From positions 1-21,513 of the IMG/VR virus record IMGVR_UViG_3300030012_002484: DNA of 21,513 nt; one strand, written 5' to 3'. How positions within the stretch are numbered: position 1 is the first letter of the stretch; each line of letters begins with the position of its first letter. Positions 8,225 through 17,091 of the stretch are shown piece by piece. The notes beneath the pieces are model-generated. The model did no database searches and had not been told where the DNA came from. It worked only from the letters and a program-made list of their open reading frames with translations. The translations under genes and the position numbers were made by a program. The DNA comes from a virus.

Positions 8225-9865
8225 ATGGCTAATAATATAATAAAAATAAAAAGAAGTACGGGGAACTCCGCACCCTCGTCACTAAATGCAGGAGAACTTG
8301 CATTTACAGGAGGAGCTGGAACTCAAGGTAACAATGGTCAGCGACTATTTATAGGTGATCCTGCTAATTCCAATGCTGTAACAGTAATTGGCGGAAATTA
8401 CTTTACAAATCTTATGGATCATGCTCATGGTACGACCACAGCAAGTTCAGTATTGATAGTAGATGGAAACAAGTCTACATCAGAACTTAGAACACCAGCA
8501 CTACACTTAGGCACTTCAGGAGGAGATACACTTGTAACTTCAACAGCTGCAGAACTTAATATTGTAGATGGTGGTACATCAGCTACTTCAACTACTCTTG
8601 TAGATGCAGATAGAGTTGTCGTAAATGATAATGGTGTAATGAAACAAGTTGCACTAACTGATTTTGAAACATACTTTGAATCAGCACTTGATACTTTATC
8701 AAATGTAACTTCAGTAGGAACACTTACAGCACTTTCAGTAGATAATATTACACTAAATACAAATACTATATCTACTACAAACTCAAATGGCGATTTAATA
8801 CTTGCACCAAATGGAACAGGTAATGTCGCTATGACCACAGATACTTTATCAGTAACTGCAACAGAAGGTGAATCAGCTACACTACTATTATCGGCAGATG
8901 AGTCTGATGATAATGGTGATGACTGGAGTTTTGTAAACTCTACAGCAAATACTTTAACTATCAATAATGATATATCAGGTTCTGCTGTAGCTCAAATTAC
9001 TTTAACACCAAATGCAACTGTAGCTAGTTCTACAACTGCAATCGCAGGTAATACAACAGTTGGAGGAACTCTTGATGTTACAGGAGTTATTAGTCCAACT
9101 ACTCACGTTGATATGCCTGATGATGCAAAAGTTAAACTTGGTACAGGAGATGATTTAGAACTGCATCATGATGGTACTGATTCATTTATTGATAATAAAA
9201 CAGGAACACTAAAAATTGCAACAGCTACAAGTGGAGTTCCAGTTTCTATTGGACATACTACTTCAGAAGTAACAGTAAATGATAATTTAACAGTTACAGG
9301 AGATTTAACAGTAAGTGGTACAACTACTACTGTAAATTCAACTACAGTATCGATTGCTGATCCAATCTTTGAATTAGGATCTTCAAGTTCTGATGACAAC
9401 CTTGATCGTGGTTTCAAGATGAAGTACAACAGTTCTGGAGCAAAAATCGCATTTATGGGATTTGATGACTCTGATGGTAAGTTTGTAATGATTCCAGATG
9501 CTACAGATACAAATAGTGTATTTACTGGCTCTATCGGAGTATTGAAAGCAAACATAGAAACAGGAAACACAGGTTTAGTAGTAGGAGGTTCAACACCTTT
9601 TTCTGATGATGGTTCTGGAAGTTTAACACTACAAAATGTAGATGCGATAGATGCAACTACAGAAAATACTTTAGAGGCAGCAATAGATAGTTTAACAAAT
9701 CTAACTGCAGTAGGAACACTAACGACAGGAACATGGAACGCAACAACGATTGCTATTGGCTCAGGAGGAACAGGACTAAATGCAGTAGGTACTTCAGGGC
9801 AACTATTAGTATCAAATGGATCGGCTCTTGTCTATCAAGATATAGATGGTGGAACATTCTCATAA
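8225..9865 (+). CDS. Tail fibre protein with Mtd-N-like head
   Basis: A 546-residue fibre. Residues about 1-55 (NNIIKIKRSTGNSAPSSL, NAGELAFTGG, RLFIGDP) resemble the N-terminal attachment domain of major tropism determinant-type proteins. A Thr/Val-rich beta shaft follows, with marine-fibre elements: TSTAAELNIVDGG (about 105-117), ADRVVVNDNGVMKQV, NGDLILAPNGTGNV, GDDLELHHDGTDSFIDN, and a NLTVTGDLTVSGTTTT to FMGFDDSDGKFV segment (about 354-420). Several of these recur in the long fibre at 10440. The protein ends in DGGTFS with no S74 domain, so it must fold without a built-in chaperone or be matured by another protein. No variable repeat or reverse transcriptase is nearby, so it is not a diversity-generating target. 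Confidence 0.82.
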   Translation: MANNIIKIKRSTGNSAPSSLNAGELAFTGGAGTQGNNGQRLFIGDPANSNAVTVIGGNYFTNLMDHAHGTTTASSVLIVDGNKSTSELRTPALHLGTSGGDTLVTSTAAELNIVDGGTSATSTTLVDADRVVVNDNGVMKQVALTDFETYFESALDTLSNVTSVGTLTALSVDNITLNTNTISTTNSNGDLILAPNGTGNVAMTTDTLSVTATEGESATLLLSADESDDNGDDWSFVNSTANTLTINNDISGSAVAQITLTPNATVASSTTAIAGNTTVGGTLDVTGVISPTTHVDMPDDAKVKLGTGDDLELHHDGTDSFIDNKTGTLKIATATSGVPVSIGHTTSEVTVNDNLTVTGDLTVSGTTTTVNSTTVSIADPIFELGSSSSDDNLDRGFKMKYNSSGAKIAFMGFDDSDGKFVMIPDATDTNSVFTGSIGVLKANIETGNTGLVVGGSTPFSDDGSGSLTLQNVDAIDATTENTLEAAIDSLTNLTAVGTLTTGTWNATTIAIGSGGTGLNAVGTSGQLLVSNGSALVYQDIDGGTFS

Positions 9866-9874
9866 GGATAACTC

Positions 9875-10090
9875 ATGGCAGATAATACAATTAAACATAA
9901 AAGAAATGTAACTAATACTAACGATCCAGCAGCTAGTGGTTTAGACGTTGGAGAGATTGCTATTGGAGCTGTAGCAGGTAAACTTTATACTAAAAAACAA
10001 GATGGCACAGTAATTACATTTACAGACTCAACAACAGCGGTTCAAGCAAATACTGATGAAGCAGTAGCTTTAGCGATCGCATTAGGATAG
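9875..10090 (+). CDS. Standalone Mtd-N-like knob protein
   Basis: A 71-residue protein that resembles only the head of the preceding fibre: NTIKHKRNVTNTNDPAASGL then DVGEIAIGAVAGKLYTKKQDG aligns with NIIKIKRSTGNSAPSSL and NAGELAFTGG. The last 20 residues form a short Ala/Val-rich helix. It probably acts as a small attachment or capping subunit. AAGGA at 9864-9868, overlapping the previous stop, sets the start. There is no catalytic motif. Confidence 0.6.
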   Translation: MADNTIKHKRNVTNTNDPAASGLDVGEIAIGAVAGKLYTKKQDGTVITFTDSTTAVQANTDEAVALAIALG

Positions 10091-10094
10091 AAAC

Positions 10095-10430
10095 ATGGCA
10101 AATACATTTAAGAACGCAGCTGCGGCTTCTACAGGTACATCTGAAGTAGCCGTATATACAGTAGGTAGCGGTACTACGAGTACTGTTATTGGATTAACTT
10201 GTGCTAATACAACTACAACTAGCCCTATCAAAGTTAGCATTAAATTTTTTGATGCTTCTGCATCTGCAAACTTTTTTATAGTAAAAAATGCAGAGATATT
10301 TGAAGGCGGAGCACTAGTAGCTGTAGGCGGCGATCAAAAACTTGTATTAGAAACAGGAGACAAGATAAAAGTAGTCTCAGACACGGCAAGTTCGGTAGAT
10401 ACGATAGTATCTGTACTAGAACAAACATAG
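10095..10430 (+). CDS. Small virion structural protein (beta-sandwich)
   Basis: A 111-residue Thr/Val/Ser-rich protein: MANTFKNAAAAS, VAVYTVGSGTTSTVIGL (about 18-34), CANTTTTSPIKVSIKFF, FFIVKNAEIFEGGALVAVGG (about 57-76), then QKLVLETGDKIKVVSD. The alternating hydrophobic pattern indicates an all-beta fold. Similar short proteins occur among fibre genes of marine phages as I recall them; their precise role is unknown to me. AGGA in the end of the previous gene is the likely ribosome site. It is probably an adaptor or decoration subunit rather than an enzyme. Confidence 0.6.
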   Translation: MANTFKNAAAASTGTSEVAVYTVGSGTTSTVIGLTCANTTTTSPIKVSIKFFDASASANFFIVKNAEIFEGGALVAVGGDQKLVLETGDKIKVVSDTASSVDTIVSVLEQT

Positions 10431-10439
10431 GGGTAATGA

Positions 10440-13400
10440 ATGGCATACATAGGTAAACGACCAGTAGATACTTTCCCAGCAAATAATGCAGTAACAGCTA
10501 GTATTATTTCTGCAAATGCTGTTGGAAGTTCAGAAATAGCAAATGGTGCAGTAGGTATTGCAGAGCTTGCAGCAAATGCTGTTACATCAGCAAAACTTGC
10601 ACAAAATAGTGTACTCACTAAACATATTGATGATGGTCAGGTAACTACAGATCAACTAGGGGCGGATGCTGTAACAGCAGCTAAATTAGCTGATGACGCA
10701 GTAGTTACTGCAAACATAGTAGACGCAAATGTAACTACAGCAAAGATAGCTGATGATAATGTAACTACAGCAAAAATAGCCGATTCAAATGTGACCACCG
10801 CAAAAATAGCAGATGATGCCGTGACTCTTGCTAAAATGGCTGGACTTGCTCGAGGTAAGATAATAGTCGGAGACTCGTCAGGCAATCCTTCTGCTTTAGC
10901 ACTTGGATCAAATGGTCAGATATTAAAATCAGATGGAACAGACTTAGTTTTTGCAGCAGACTCAGGATTATCAACAGAAGAAGTACAAGATATAGTAGGA
11001 GGAATGTTTAGTGGTAATACTGAAACTAACATTACCGCCACATATCAAGATAGTGATGGAACTATAGATTTAGTAGTGCCAGGCTCTTCAGAGTTAAATA
11101 GCACATCAGACCCTTCCTATCATACAGTTTTAGTTACTGTTGTAAGTTCGGGTGGAAATAAATATGCTCTTGATGGAAATACTCAAGCAATAGCAAAACT
11201 AACTCCAAGTGTTGTTTACAGATTTGATCAATCAGACTCATCAAACTCAGGACACCCACTTAGATTCTCAGAAACATCCAATGGAACACATGGTGGCGGT
11301 TCTGAAATATCTAGTGGAACAATAATTTATAACAAAGTAGGAACACCAGGAAGTTCAGGAGCTTATACAGAAGTCGCGTTTAAACAAGGCGCATTTGACT
11401 TATTATATTACTACTGTAGTAACCATAGTGGTATGGGGGCTGCAGCGGCAATCGCTGATGAACGAGCACTTACACAAACTCTTACAAATAAAACATTAAC
11501 AAGTCCAACTATTAATACACCTACAATAACTAGCCCAGCGGTTACAGGAACCGCTACTTTTGGAGGCTCAGATGGAGTAAGTATAGCACAAGGCTATGTT
11601 AAAATAAAAAATGGTGGAACACAATCATATGTAGACTTTTACTGTGAGTCATCAAATGCGCACTATGCTAGGCTACAAGCACCTGCTCACTCAGCGTTTA
11701 GCGGTAACATAACACTCACATTACCAGCAACTACAGATACATTAGTAGGTAGAACTACAACAGACACTTTAACAAATAAAACATTAACAAGCCCTAATGT
11801 AACAGGATTACAGCTTAGTGGAACAACTGTAACTTCTACAGCAGCAGAACTTAATTTATTAGATGGTGTTACTGCAACCACAGCCGAAATAAACCTATTA
11901 GATGGTGGAACCGCTGCTACAAGTACCACTCTTGTAAATGCGGATAGATTAATAATAAATGATAATGGCACTATGAAGCAAGTAGAGTTATCTGACCTTG
12001 CTACTTACATGGGTGATAATGTTACAATCAATCAAACGCAAACTGCATTAACTGTATCAGGAAATACAACTATTGGTGGAAACTTAACAGTTAATGGTAC
12101 AACTACAACTTTAGCTACTACTAATTCAGTAGTAGCAGATAGATTGATTGAGCTAGGAAATGGAACTACAGGAACTCCTGCAAACGATACAGGTATCGTT
12201 ATGGAAAGAGGAGATGCTGCAAATGCCTTTATGGGATTTGATGAAAGTGCAGACAAGTTTATAGTAGGAACAGGAACATTCACAGGAGCTTCTACAGGTG
12301 ATTTAAGCATCACAACAGGAACTCTTGTAGCAAATATAGAAGGAAACGTTACAGGTAATGTAACTGGTAATGTTTCAGGATCAGCAGGAAGTGCTACAGG
12401 TAATGCTGCTACAGCAACTGCGCTTCAAAATGCAAGAACAATACATGGTGTATCTTTTGATGGTACTGCAAATATTGATCTAACAGAGGTAGTACAAGAT
12501 ACTGTTGGTGCAATGTTTACAAGTAATACTGAATCAGGTATTACAGTAGCTTATCAAGATTCTGATGGAACAGTAGACTTTACAGTCGGTACACTTAATC
12601 AAGACACAACAGGAAATGCTGCAACTGCAACAGCTTTAGAAACTGCGAGAACAATAGGTGGAGTCTCATTTGATGGTACAGCTAATATTGATCTACCAGG
12701 TGTTAACTCTGCAGGAAACCAAAATACAACAGGTTCAGCGGCAACACTTACAACTGCTAGAGCGATTGCTTTGACAGGAGATGTAACAGGTAGTGCAAAC
12801 TTTGATGGATCGGCAGGTATATCAATAAGTTCTTCATTAGCTGCAGACTCAGTAGACTCAGCAGAAATTGCTGATGGTGCAATAGATACTGCTCATATTG
12901 CTGATGATCAGATAACTCAAGCAAAAATTGCTGATGATGCCGTTGGGGCAGATCAACTTGCTGCAAACTCTGTAGTAAGTGCATCAATCGTAAATGGAAG
13001 TATCGTAGCAGCAGATCTTGCAGATAACTGTATTACTTCTGCAAAAATTGTAAATGGTACTATTGCTACTGCAGATATTGCAAATAATGCAATTTTAACA
13101 CAGCATATAGACGACAATCAAGTAACAGGAGATCAAATAGGAGATGATGTTGTATTAAGTGGTACAGGAGCTGTTACTATTCCCAAAGGAACAACAGCAC
13201 AGAGACCAAGCGGTACAGCAGGAGAGTTTAGATTTAATACTACAACAGCAAAGTTTGAAGGACACAATGGAACTGAGTTTGGAGAAATCGGTGGAGGTAG
13301 TGGCACAAGTGCTTTCACAAGAAATGCATTTACTGGAGATGGTAGTACAACAGCATTTAGTTTATCATCTGCGCCTGATAGTGAAAACACTTTAATTGTA

Positions 13401-15395
13401 TTTATTGAAGGTGTTTTCCAAGACCAAGATGCTTACTCAGTTAGTGGCACAACACTTACTTTTGGAACTGCACCAGTAAATGGTCGTGGAATAATAGTTT
13501 ATAATGTAAAAGGAGCAGTAAGTGGTACAAATCTAAATCATAATCAATTTAGTGCAAATGGTAGTAGCACGCAGTTTACTTTGAACTTAAATCCTGAGCA
13601 TGAAAATAATACTATGGTATACATAGATGGTGTATATCAGAATAAAACAAGTTATTCAGTAAGCGGTACAACTTTAGATTTTGGATCAGGAAATGCACCA
13701 CCAAACGGTACAACTGTAGAGTGTATGATTATGAATCAAACTGATGTAAATGTACCAGTTGATGATACAATTTCAACAGCAAAATTACAAGATTCAGCAG
13801 TAACAGAAGCTAAAATCGCAGTAAATGCGGTAACATCTCTGAAGATAGCAGAAAACGCAATAACTGCAAGAGAGCTAGCTACAAATGCTATTGCTACACT
13901 ATACTTAGCAGATGACTCAGTAACAACAGTTAAGATAGCAGATAACGCTGTAACAGCAGCAAAAATAGGACAAGATGTGCTTACAGACCAAGTAAGAGGT
14001 ATTACATCAGCTGCATCAGTTGGCTCAGATGCTCTTACTATTGATGGTAGTGAGCACGTTACAATTCTAAATGACCTTATAGTTGATACTAGCACTTTAA
14101 AAGTTGACTCAGGTAATAATAGAGTAGGTGTAGGAACTACGAGTCCTGCGAGTGCTTTACACGTATCAGGAGGTGATAACACAGCAGCAAAACTAACTAT
14201 TACCAATACTGCCAATACAAACACTTATTCAATACACGCTCAAAACAACGCACAGTCGTTAAACTTTCAAGAAGATGGCACAAATGTTATGAGTTTAGCG
14301 ACAGGGGCTAAGTTAGGAATCGGAAGCTCACCAACTAATCTAACAGATGAAATTATAACGATTACAACTCCTGCTTCTGGTGGCGGTCAAGGTATAGCTT
14401 TCAAAAGACTTGATTCAAATAATGATCAAACTGTAGGATCAATAAGATTTAGTAATAATTCAACAGATAATTTGGCATTTATAAAAGTTAAAACAGATGG
14501 TGCTAATACTTCTTCTGCTATGCAGTTTTTTACTAATACAGGTTCAGGTTCAACAGAGCGGTTGCGTATTACTTCCAACGGGTTTATGTTATTTGACACA
14601 ACAGTAAATGGTCAAGGAACTGGACTAGTAGTAAATTCAACTATATCATCAAGTTCAACTACAGCAATAGAAATACAACAAGCGACCAATGGTGCAAATA
14701 AAGCAGCCGCCGCTTTTGGTGTGGCTATTGGTAATGGTGGTGAAAGCACAAACGCAGCAGACTTAACATTCCATGCAGCTACTGGAGGCTCTTTAGCAGA
14801 AAGAGCTCGTATTACTTCTGGTGGTGACTTTGTTGTAGCAACTACATCAACAGTAGGTAGTTTTTATAATGGAGCTAGTGGGATTGGCTTTGGATATAGT
14901 TCAGGAGGATATGGTGCTTTTGTTAGAAGCGGAGTAAATACCCCTTTATATGTTTCAACTTTAAGTACAGGTTCAGGTGGTTTCATAGAGTTTTTTCAAG
15001 GCACTTCTTCACGAGGAACAATAACATATAATGGCTCTGCTATGGTTTATGGAGGCACTTCAGACTATAGATTAAAAGAAAATATCACACCTATAGAAAA
15101 TGCACTAGCTAAAGTATCAGCTTTAAATCCTATAAATTTTAAATGGAAAGATAGTGGTGAAAGTTCAGAGGGCTTTTTAGCACATGAAGCACAAACTGTC
15201 GTACCTTATGCAGTAACAGGTGTTAAAGACGAAGTTGCTACAGATGAAAACTCACCTGAAGAAAAAGCAAATGGAGAACCATTGTATCAAACAGTTGATT
15301 ATGGAAAGATTACACCATTACTTGTAAAAGCAATCCAAGAACAACAAACAATTATAGACGATCTCAAAGCGAGAATAGAAACTTTAGAGGGTTAA
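10440..15395 (+). CDS. Long tail fibre with cupredoxin-like domain and S74 chaperone
   Basis: A 1651-residue fibre. Order of parts: MAYIGKRP start; 10-residue repeats 16-135; an ARGKII...GDSSGNP collar (about 137-178); a cupredoxin-like domain 227-335; TLTNKTLTSP elements and a VKIKNGGTQSYVDFYC segment; TSTAAELNLLDG elements; two ARTIxGVSFDGTANIDL copies; a second 10-residue block 803-902; two tandem beta domains (about 964-1027 and 1036-1101); a third block 1109-1178; GVGTTSP-type beta segments; and S74 domain 1541-1651 with S1541, D1542, R1544, K1546. S74 domains help trimer folding and then self-cleave before the Ser using a Ser-Lys pair. The end (QEQQTIIDDLKARIETLEG) is coiled coil. Another ATG at 10436 is out of frame; AGGGG before 10440 supports this start. 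Confidence 0.9.
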   Translation: MAYIGKRPVDTFPANNAVTASIISANAVGSSEIANGAVGIAELAANAVTSAKLAQNSVLTKHIDDGQVTTDQLGADAVTAAKLADDAVVTANIVDANVTTAKIADDNVTTAKIADSNVTTAKIADDAVTLAKMAGLARGKIIVGDSSGNPSALALGSNGQILKSDGTDLVFAADSGLSTEEVQDIVGGMFSGNTETNITATYQDSDGTIDLVVPGSSELNSTSDPSYHTVLVTVVSSGGNKYALDGNTQAIAKLTPSVVYRFDQSDSSNSGHPLRFSETSNGTHGGGSEISSGTIIYNKVGTPGSSGAYTEVAFKQGAFDLLYYYCSNHSGMGAAAAIADERALTQTLTNKTLTSPTINTPTITSPAVTGTATFGGSDGVSIAQGYVKIKNGGTQSYVDFYCESSNAHYARLQAPAHSAFSGNITLTLPATTDTLVGRTTTDTLTNKTLTSPNVTGLQLSGTTVTSTAAELNLLDGVTATTAEINLLDGGTAATSTTLVNADRLIINDNGTMKQVELSDLATYMGDNVTINQTQTALTVSGNTTIGGNLTVNGTTTTLATTNSVVADRLIELGNGTTGTPANDTGIVMERGDAANAFMGFDESADKFIVGTGTFTGASTGDLSITTGTLVANIEGNVTGNVTGNVSGSAGSATGNAATATALQNARTIHGVSFDGTANIDLTEVVQDTVGAMFTSNTESGITVAYQDSDGTVDFTVGTLNQDTTGNAATATALETARTIGGVSFDGTANIDLPGVNSAGNQNTTGSAATLTTARAIALTGDVTGSANFDGSAGISISSSLAADSVDSAEIADGAIDTAHIADDQITQAKIADDAVGADQLAANSVVSASIVNGSIVAADLADNCITSAKIVNGTIATADIANNAILTQHIDDNQVTGDQIGDDVVLSGTGAVTIPKGTTAQRPSGTAGEFRFNTTTAKFEGHNGTEFGEIGGGSGTSAFTRNAFTGDGSTTAFSLSSAPDSENTLIVFIEGVFQDQDAYSVSGTTLTFGTAPVNGRGIIVYNVKGAVSGTNLNHNQFSANGSSTQFTLNLNPEHENNTMVYIDGVYQNKTSYSVSGTTLDFGSGNAPPNGTTVECMIMNQTDVNVPVDDTISTAKLQDSAVTEAKIAVNAVTSLKIAENAITARELATNAIATLYLADDSVTTVKIADNAVTAAKIGQDVLTDQVRGITSAASVGSDALTIDGSEHVTILNDLIVDTSTLKVDSGNNRVGVGTTSPASALHVSGGDNTAAKLTITNTANTNTYSIHAQNNAQSLNFQEDGTNVMSLATGAKLGIGSSPTNLTDEIITITTPASGGGQGIAFKRLDSNNDQTVGSIRFSNNSTDNLAFIKVKTDGANTSSAMQFFTNTGSGSTERLRITSNGFMLFDTTVNGQGTGLVVNSTISSSSTTAIEIQQATNGANKAAAAFGVAIGNGGESTNAADLTFHAATGGSLAERARITSGGDFVVATTSTVGSFYNGASGIGFGYSSGGYGAFVRSGVNTPLYVSTLSTGSGGFIEFFQGTSSRGTITYNGSAMVYGGTSDYRLKENITPIENALAKVSALNPINFKWKDSGESSEGFLAHEAQTVVPYAVTGVKDEVATDENSPEEKANGEPLYQTVDYGKITPLLVKAIQEQQTIIDDLKARIETLEG
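10485..10844 (+). repeat. 10-residue shaft repeat, block 1 (12 copies)
   Basis: Twelve in-register 30-bp units encoding the pattern xAVTxAKIAD (residues 16-135 of the long fibre). Units at 10728-10817 are nearly identical in DNA. The regular hydrophobic spacing fits a thin trimeric beta shaft. Confidence 0.9.
11118..11444 (+). other. Cupredoxin-like domain inside the long fibre
   Basis: Residues 227-335 carry a beta-rich segment with NKYALDGNTQAIAKLTP, SVVYRFDQSDSSNSGHPLRF, a THGGGSE loop, then LLYYYCSNHSGMG. H272, C326, H329 and M332 have the order and C-x2-H-x2-M spacing expected of a type 1 copper centre. That the protein binds copper is inference. Confidence 0.6.
12846..13145 (+). repeat. 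10-residue shaft repeat, block 2 (10 copies)
   Basis: Ten 30-bp units (residues 803-902 of the long fibre), for example GAIDTAHIAD and DQITQAKIAD. They lie mid-protein, which suggests a second shaft or a fusion junction. Confidence 0.85.
13329..13745 (+). repeat. Two tandem beta domains in the long fibre
   Basis: Copies at about residues 964-1027 and 1036-1101 share the pattern GST-F-L, then an I(E/D)GVxQ motif, then YSVSGTT-L-FG, then NG. The first has FIEGVFQDQDAYSVSGTTL and the second YIDGVYQNKTSYSVSGTTL. They probably decorate the shaft between repeat blocks 2 and 3. Confidence 0.8.
13764..13973 (+). repeat. 10-residue shaft repeat, block 3 (7 copies)
   Basis: Seven 30-bp units (residues 1109-1178 of the long fibre), such as NAVTSLKIAE and DSVTTVKIAD. 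The copy number equals that of the separate fibres at 15397, 17092 and 21023. Confidence 0.85.
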
Positions 15396-15396
15396 T

Positions 15397-17088
15397 ATGA
15401 CAACAACTAAAATACCACCAGAGTTCCTTGAAGCCCTTACTGGGTCTGAGATTAGTGATGGATCAATAGGAGCTGCTGATATAGCAGATGGAGCAATCAC
15501 TACTGCAAAGCTTGCCGCAAACGCTATAAACGCTACAAAGCTTCCAGATAATGTTATAACTGCAACTCATATTCCTGATGGATTGATAACTGGGAGTCAT
15601 ATTGCAAATGATACAGTAACTGCAACTCAAATGGCTGATAACTCTATCGGCACAGACCAGCTTGCAGGTATCGCACGTGGTAAGATAATTTATGGAGATT
15701 CAAATGGTGATCCTCAACTACTTGCTATTGGATCAAGCGGTACAGTATTAACGTCAGATGGCACAGATATATCATGGGCAAGTGGAGGTGTTGATGGAAT
15801 ATCTAGTTCAGCAGATGCAACAGCTATCACTATTGATAGTTCTGAAAACTCTACGTTTGCAGGAAATGTTACATCACCTAGATTTATATTAAATGGAACT
15901 GACAGTGCAACTACTCGGTATATTTTTACAGATAATACAAATACTGGAGATGGCAGGCTCGTTATACAATCTGGAGGAGGTTCAGCAGGGTATGGTGGTG
16001 CTATCAATCTGTATTCTCATTCCCATGCTTCTAAGCCAGGTGATGTTGTGGCAGGTATTTCATCAGGGTCAGGTGGTGCATTTCGTGTAAATACAAGTGG
16101 TATTGATAATGGAAGTGATGTTTTTGTAGCTAAAGCGGATGGAAAGGTAGGTATAGGAACTGATAGTCCTTCTAGAGATTTCACTTTTGTTAGTGAAGGT
16201 AGTACTAATGGATTTGAAATAAAGTCAAATGACGAGCGTGTACATCTTATGGCTGCTGGTGGCTCTAGTGGGTCAGCTGCTGATGATGGTTATTATGCAC
16301 AATATTCTGGAGGTACAGGAAAAACTCAACTTTGGGCTAATGGAACTAATTTTTTAAATGGTGGAGATGTAGGAATTAATACTGATAGTCCTGCAGCAAA
16401 ACTACATGTCAAATCAGCTGGAGCTTCTAGCGAAAAAGCCTTTCATGTTACAGAAAGTAATAATAATGATGTTTTTACTGTGCAGGGTGGGGGTAGAGTA
16501 ACTGTAAGATACTATCCGTTAGTAATAGGTAATGATTCGGGACACTCAGTAACGTCAGGTGCTAGACTATTTATAGATGGTACAACCTATGACACTATTT
16601 TTGATAGCGTAGGTCGTTTATTGATAGGCACTACAAGTGTGTATTCAGATAGTAATGATGCTATGGTTGTATCTGGGGGTAGGTCTAATTTTACAGCTTC
16701 AGGACATACATCAGGATCTTTTAATAGGCAAACAAATACAGGAGAAATAGTTACTTTTTTATATAATGGTTCTGGTAAAGGTTCAGTATCTACTGATGGC
16801 TCAAACGTATCTTTCAACACCTCATCTGATGCAAGACTTAAAAATATTTTAGGTGAGTCAAAAGGTCTTGATATTATTAGTCAACTCAAACCAGTAAACT
16901 TTGAATGGAAAGAGTCTGGTAAAATTCAAGATGGTTTGATTGCACAGGAAGTAGAACCCTTAATACCTGAGGCTATAAATATTAATGAGCAATCAGGGTA
17001 CTATGAAATGGACTATTCCAAAATAGTGACACCGCTTGTCAAAGCAATCCAAGAATTAGAGGCAAGGATAAAAGAATTAGAAAAGTAA
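15397..17088 (+). CDS. Tail fibre with S74 chaperone, second of the array
   Basis: A 563-residue fibre. After a unique start (TTTKIPPEFLEALTG) come seven 10-residue repeats (22-91), then the collar IARGKIIYGDSNGDPQLLA (about 92-110) and SDGTDISWA, shared with the long fibre. The body has GISSSADATAITIDSSEN (134-151) and at least two GIGT/GINTDSP-type beta segments, which give the variable distal part. The S74 domain begins at about 477 with S477, D478, R480, L481, K482, followed by FEWKESG, GLIAQEVEPLIP and a coiled-coil end (AIQELEARIKELEK). The gene begins one base after the long-fibre stop with GAGGG as ribosome site. Likely a trimeric receptor-binding fibre. Confidence 0.88.
   Translation: MTTTKIPPEFLEALTGSEISDGSIGAADIADGAITTAKLAANAINATKLPDNVITATHIPDGLITGSHIANDTVTATQMADNSIGTDQLAGIARGKIIYGDSNGDPQLLAIGSSGTVLTSDGTDISWASGGVDGISSSADATAITIDSSENSTFAGNVTSPRFILNGTDSATTRYIFTDNTNTGDGRLVIQSGGGSAGYGGAINLYSHSHASKPGDVVAGISSGSGGAFRVNTSGIDNGSDVFVAKADGKVGIGTDSPSRDFTFVSEGSTNGFEIKSNDERVHLMAAGGSSGSAADDGYYAQYSGGTGKTQLWANGTNFLNGGDVGINTDSPAAKLHVKSAGASSEKAFHVTESNNNDVFTVQGGGRVTVRYYPLVIGNDSGHSVTSGARLFIDGTTYDTIFDSVGRLLIGTTSVYSDSNDAMVVSGGRSNFTASGHTSGSFNRQTNTGEIVTFLYNGSGKGSVSTDGSNVSFNTSSDARLKNILGESKGLDIISQLKPVNFEWKESGKIQDGLIAQEVEPLIPEAININEQSGYYEMDYSKIVTPLVKAIQELEARIKELEK
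15460..15669 (+). repeat. 10-residue shaft repeat (7 copies) in the second fibre
   Basis: Seven 30-bp units covering residues 22-91, for example GAITTAKLAA, NVITATHIPD and DTVTATQMAD. Confidence 0.85.
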
Positions 17089-17091
17089 ACA

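Noticed and set aside
8225-10090. Diversity-generating retroelement, suggested by the Mtd-N-like head
   Set aside because: No reverse transcriptase, no C-type lectin variable region and no template/variable repeat pair are seen in the window.
10485-10844. CRISPR-like array from 30-bp repeats
   Set aside because: The repeats are contiguous, in frame and coding, with no spacers.
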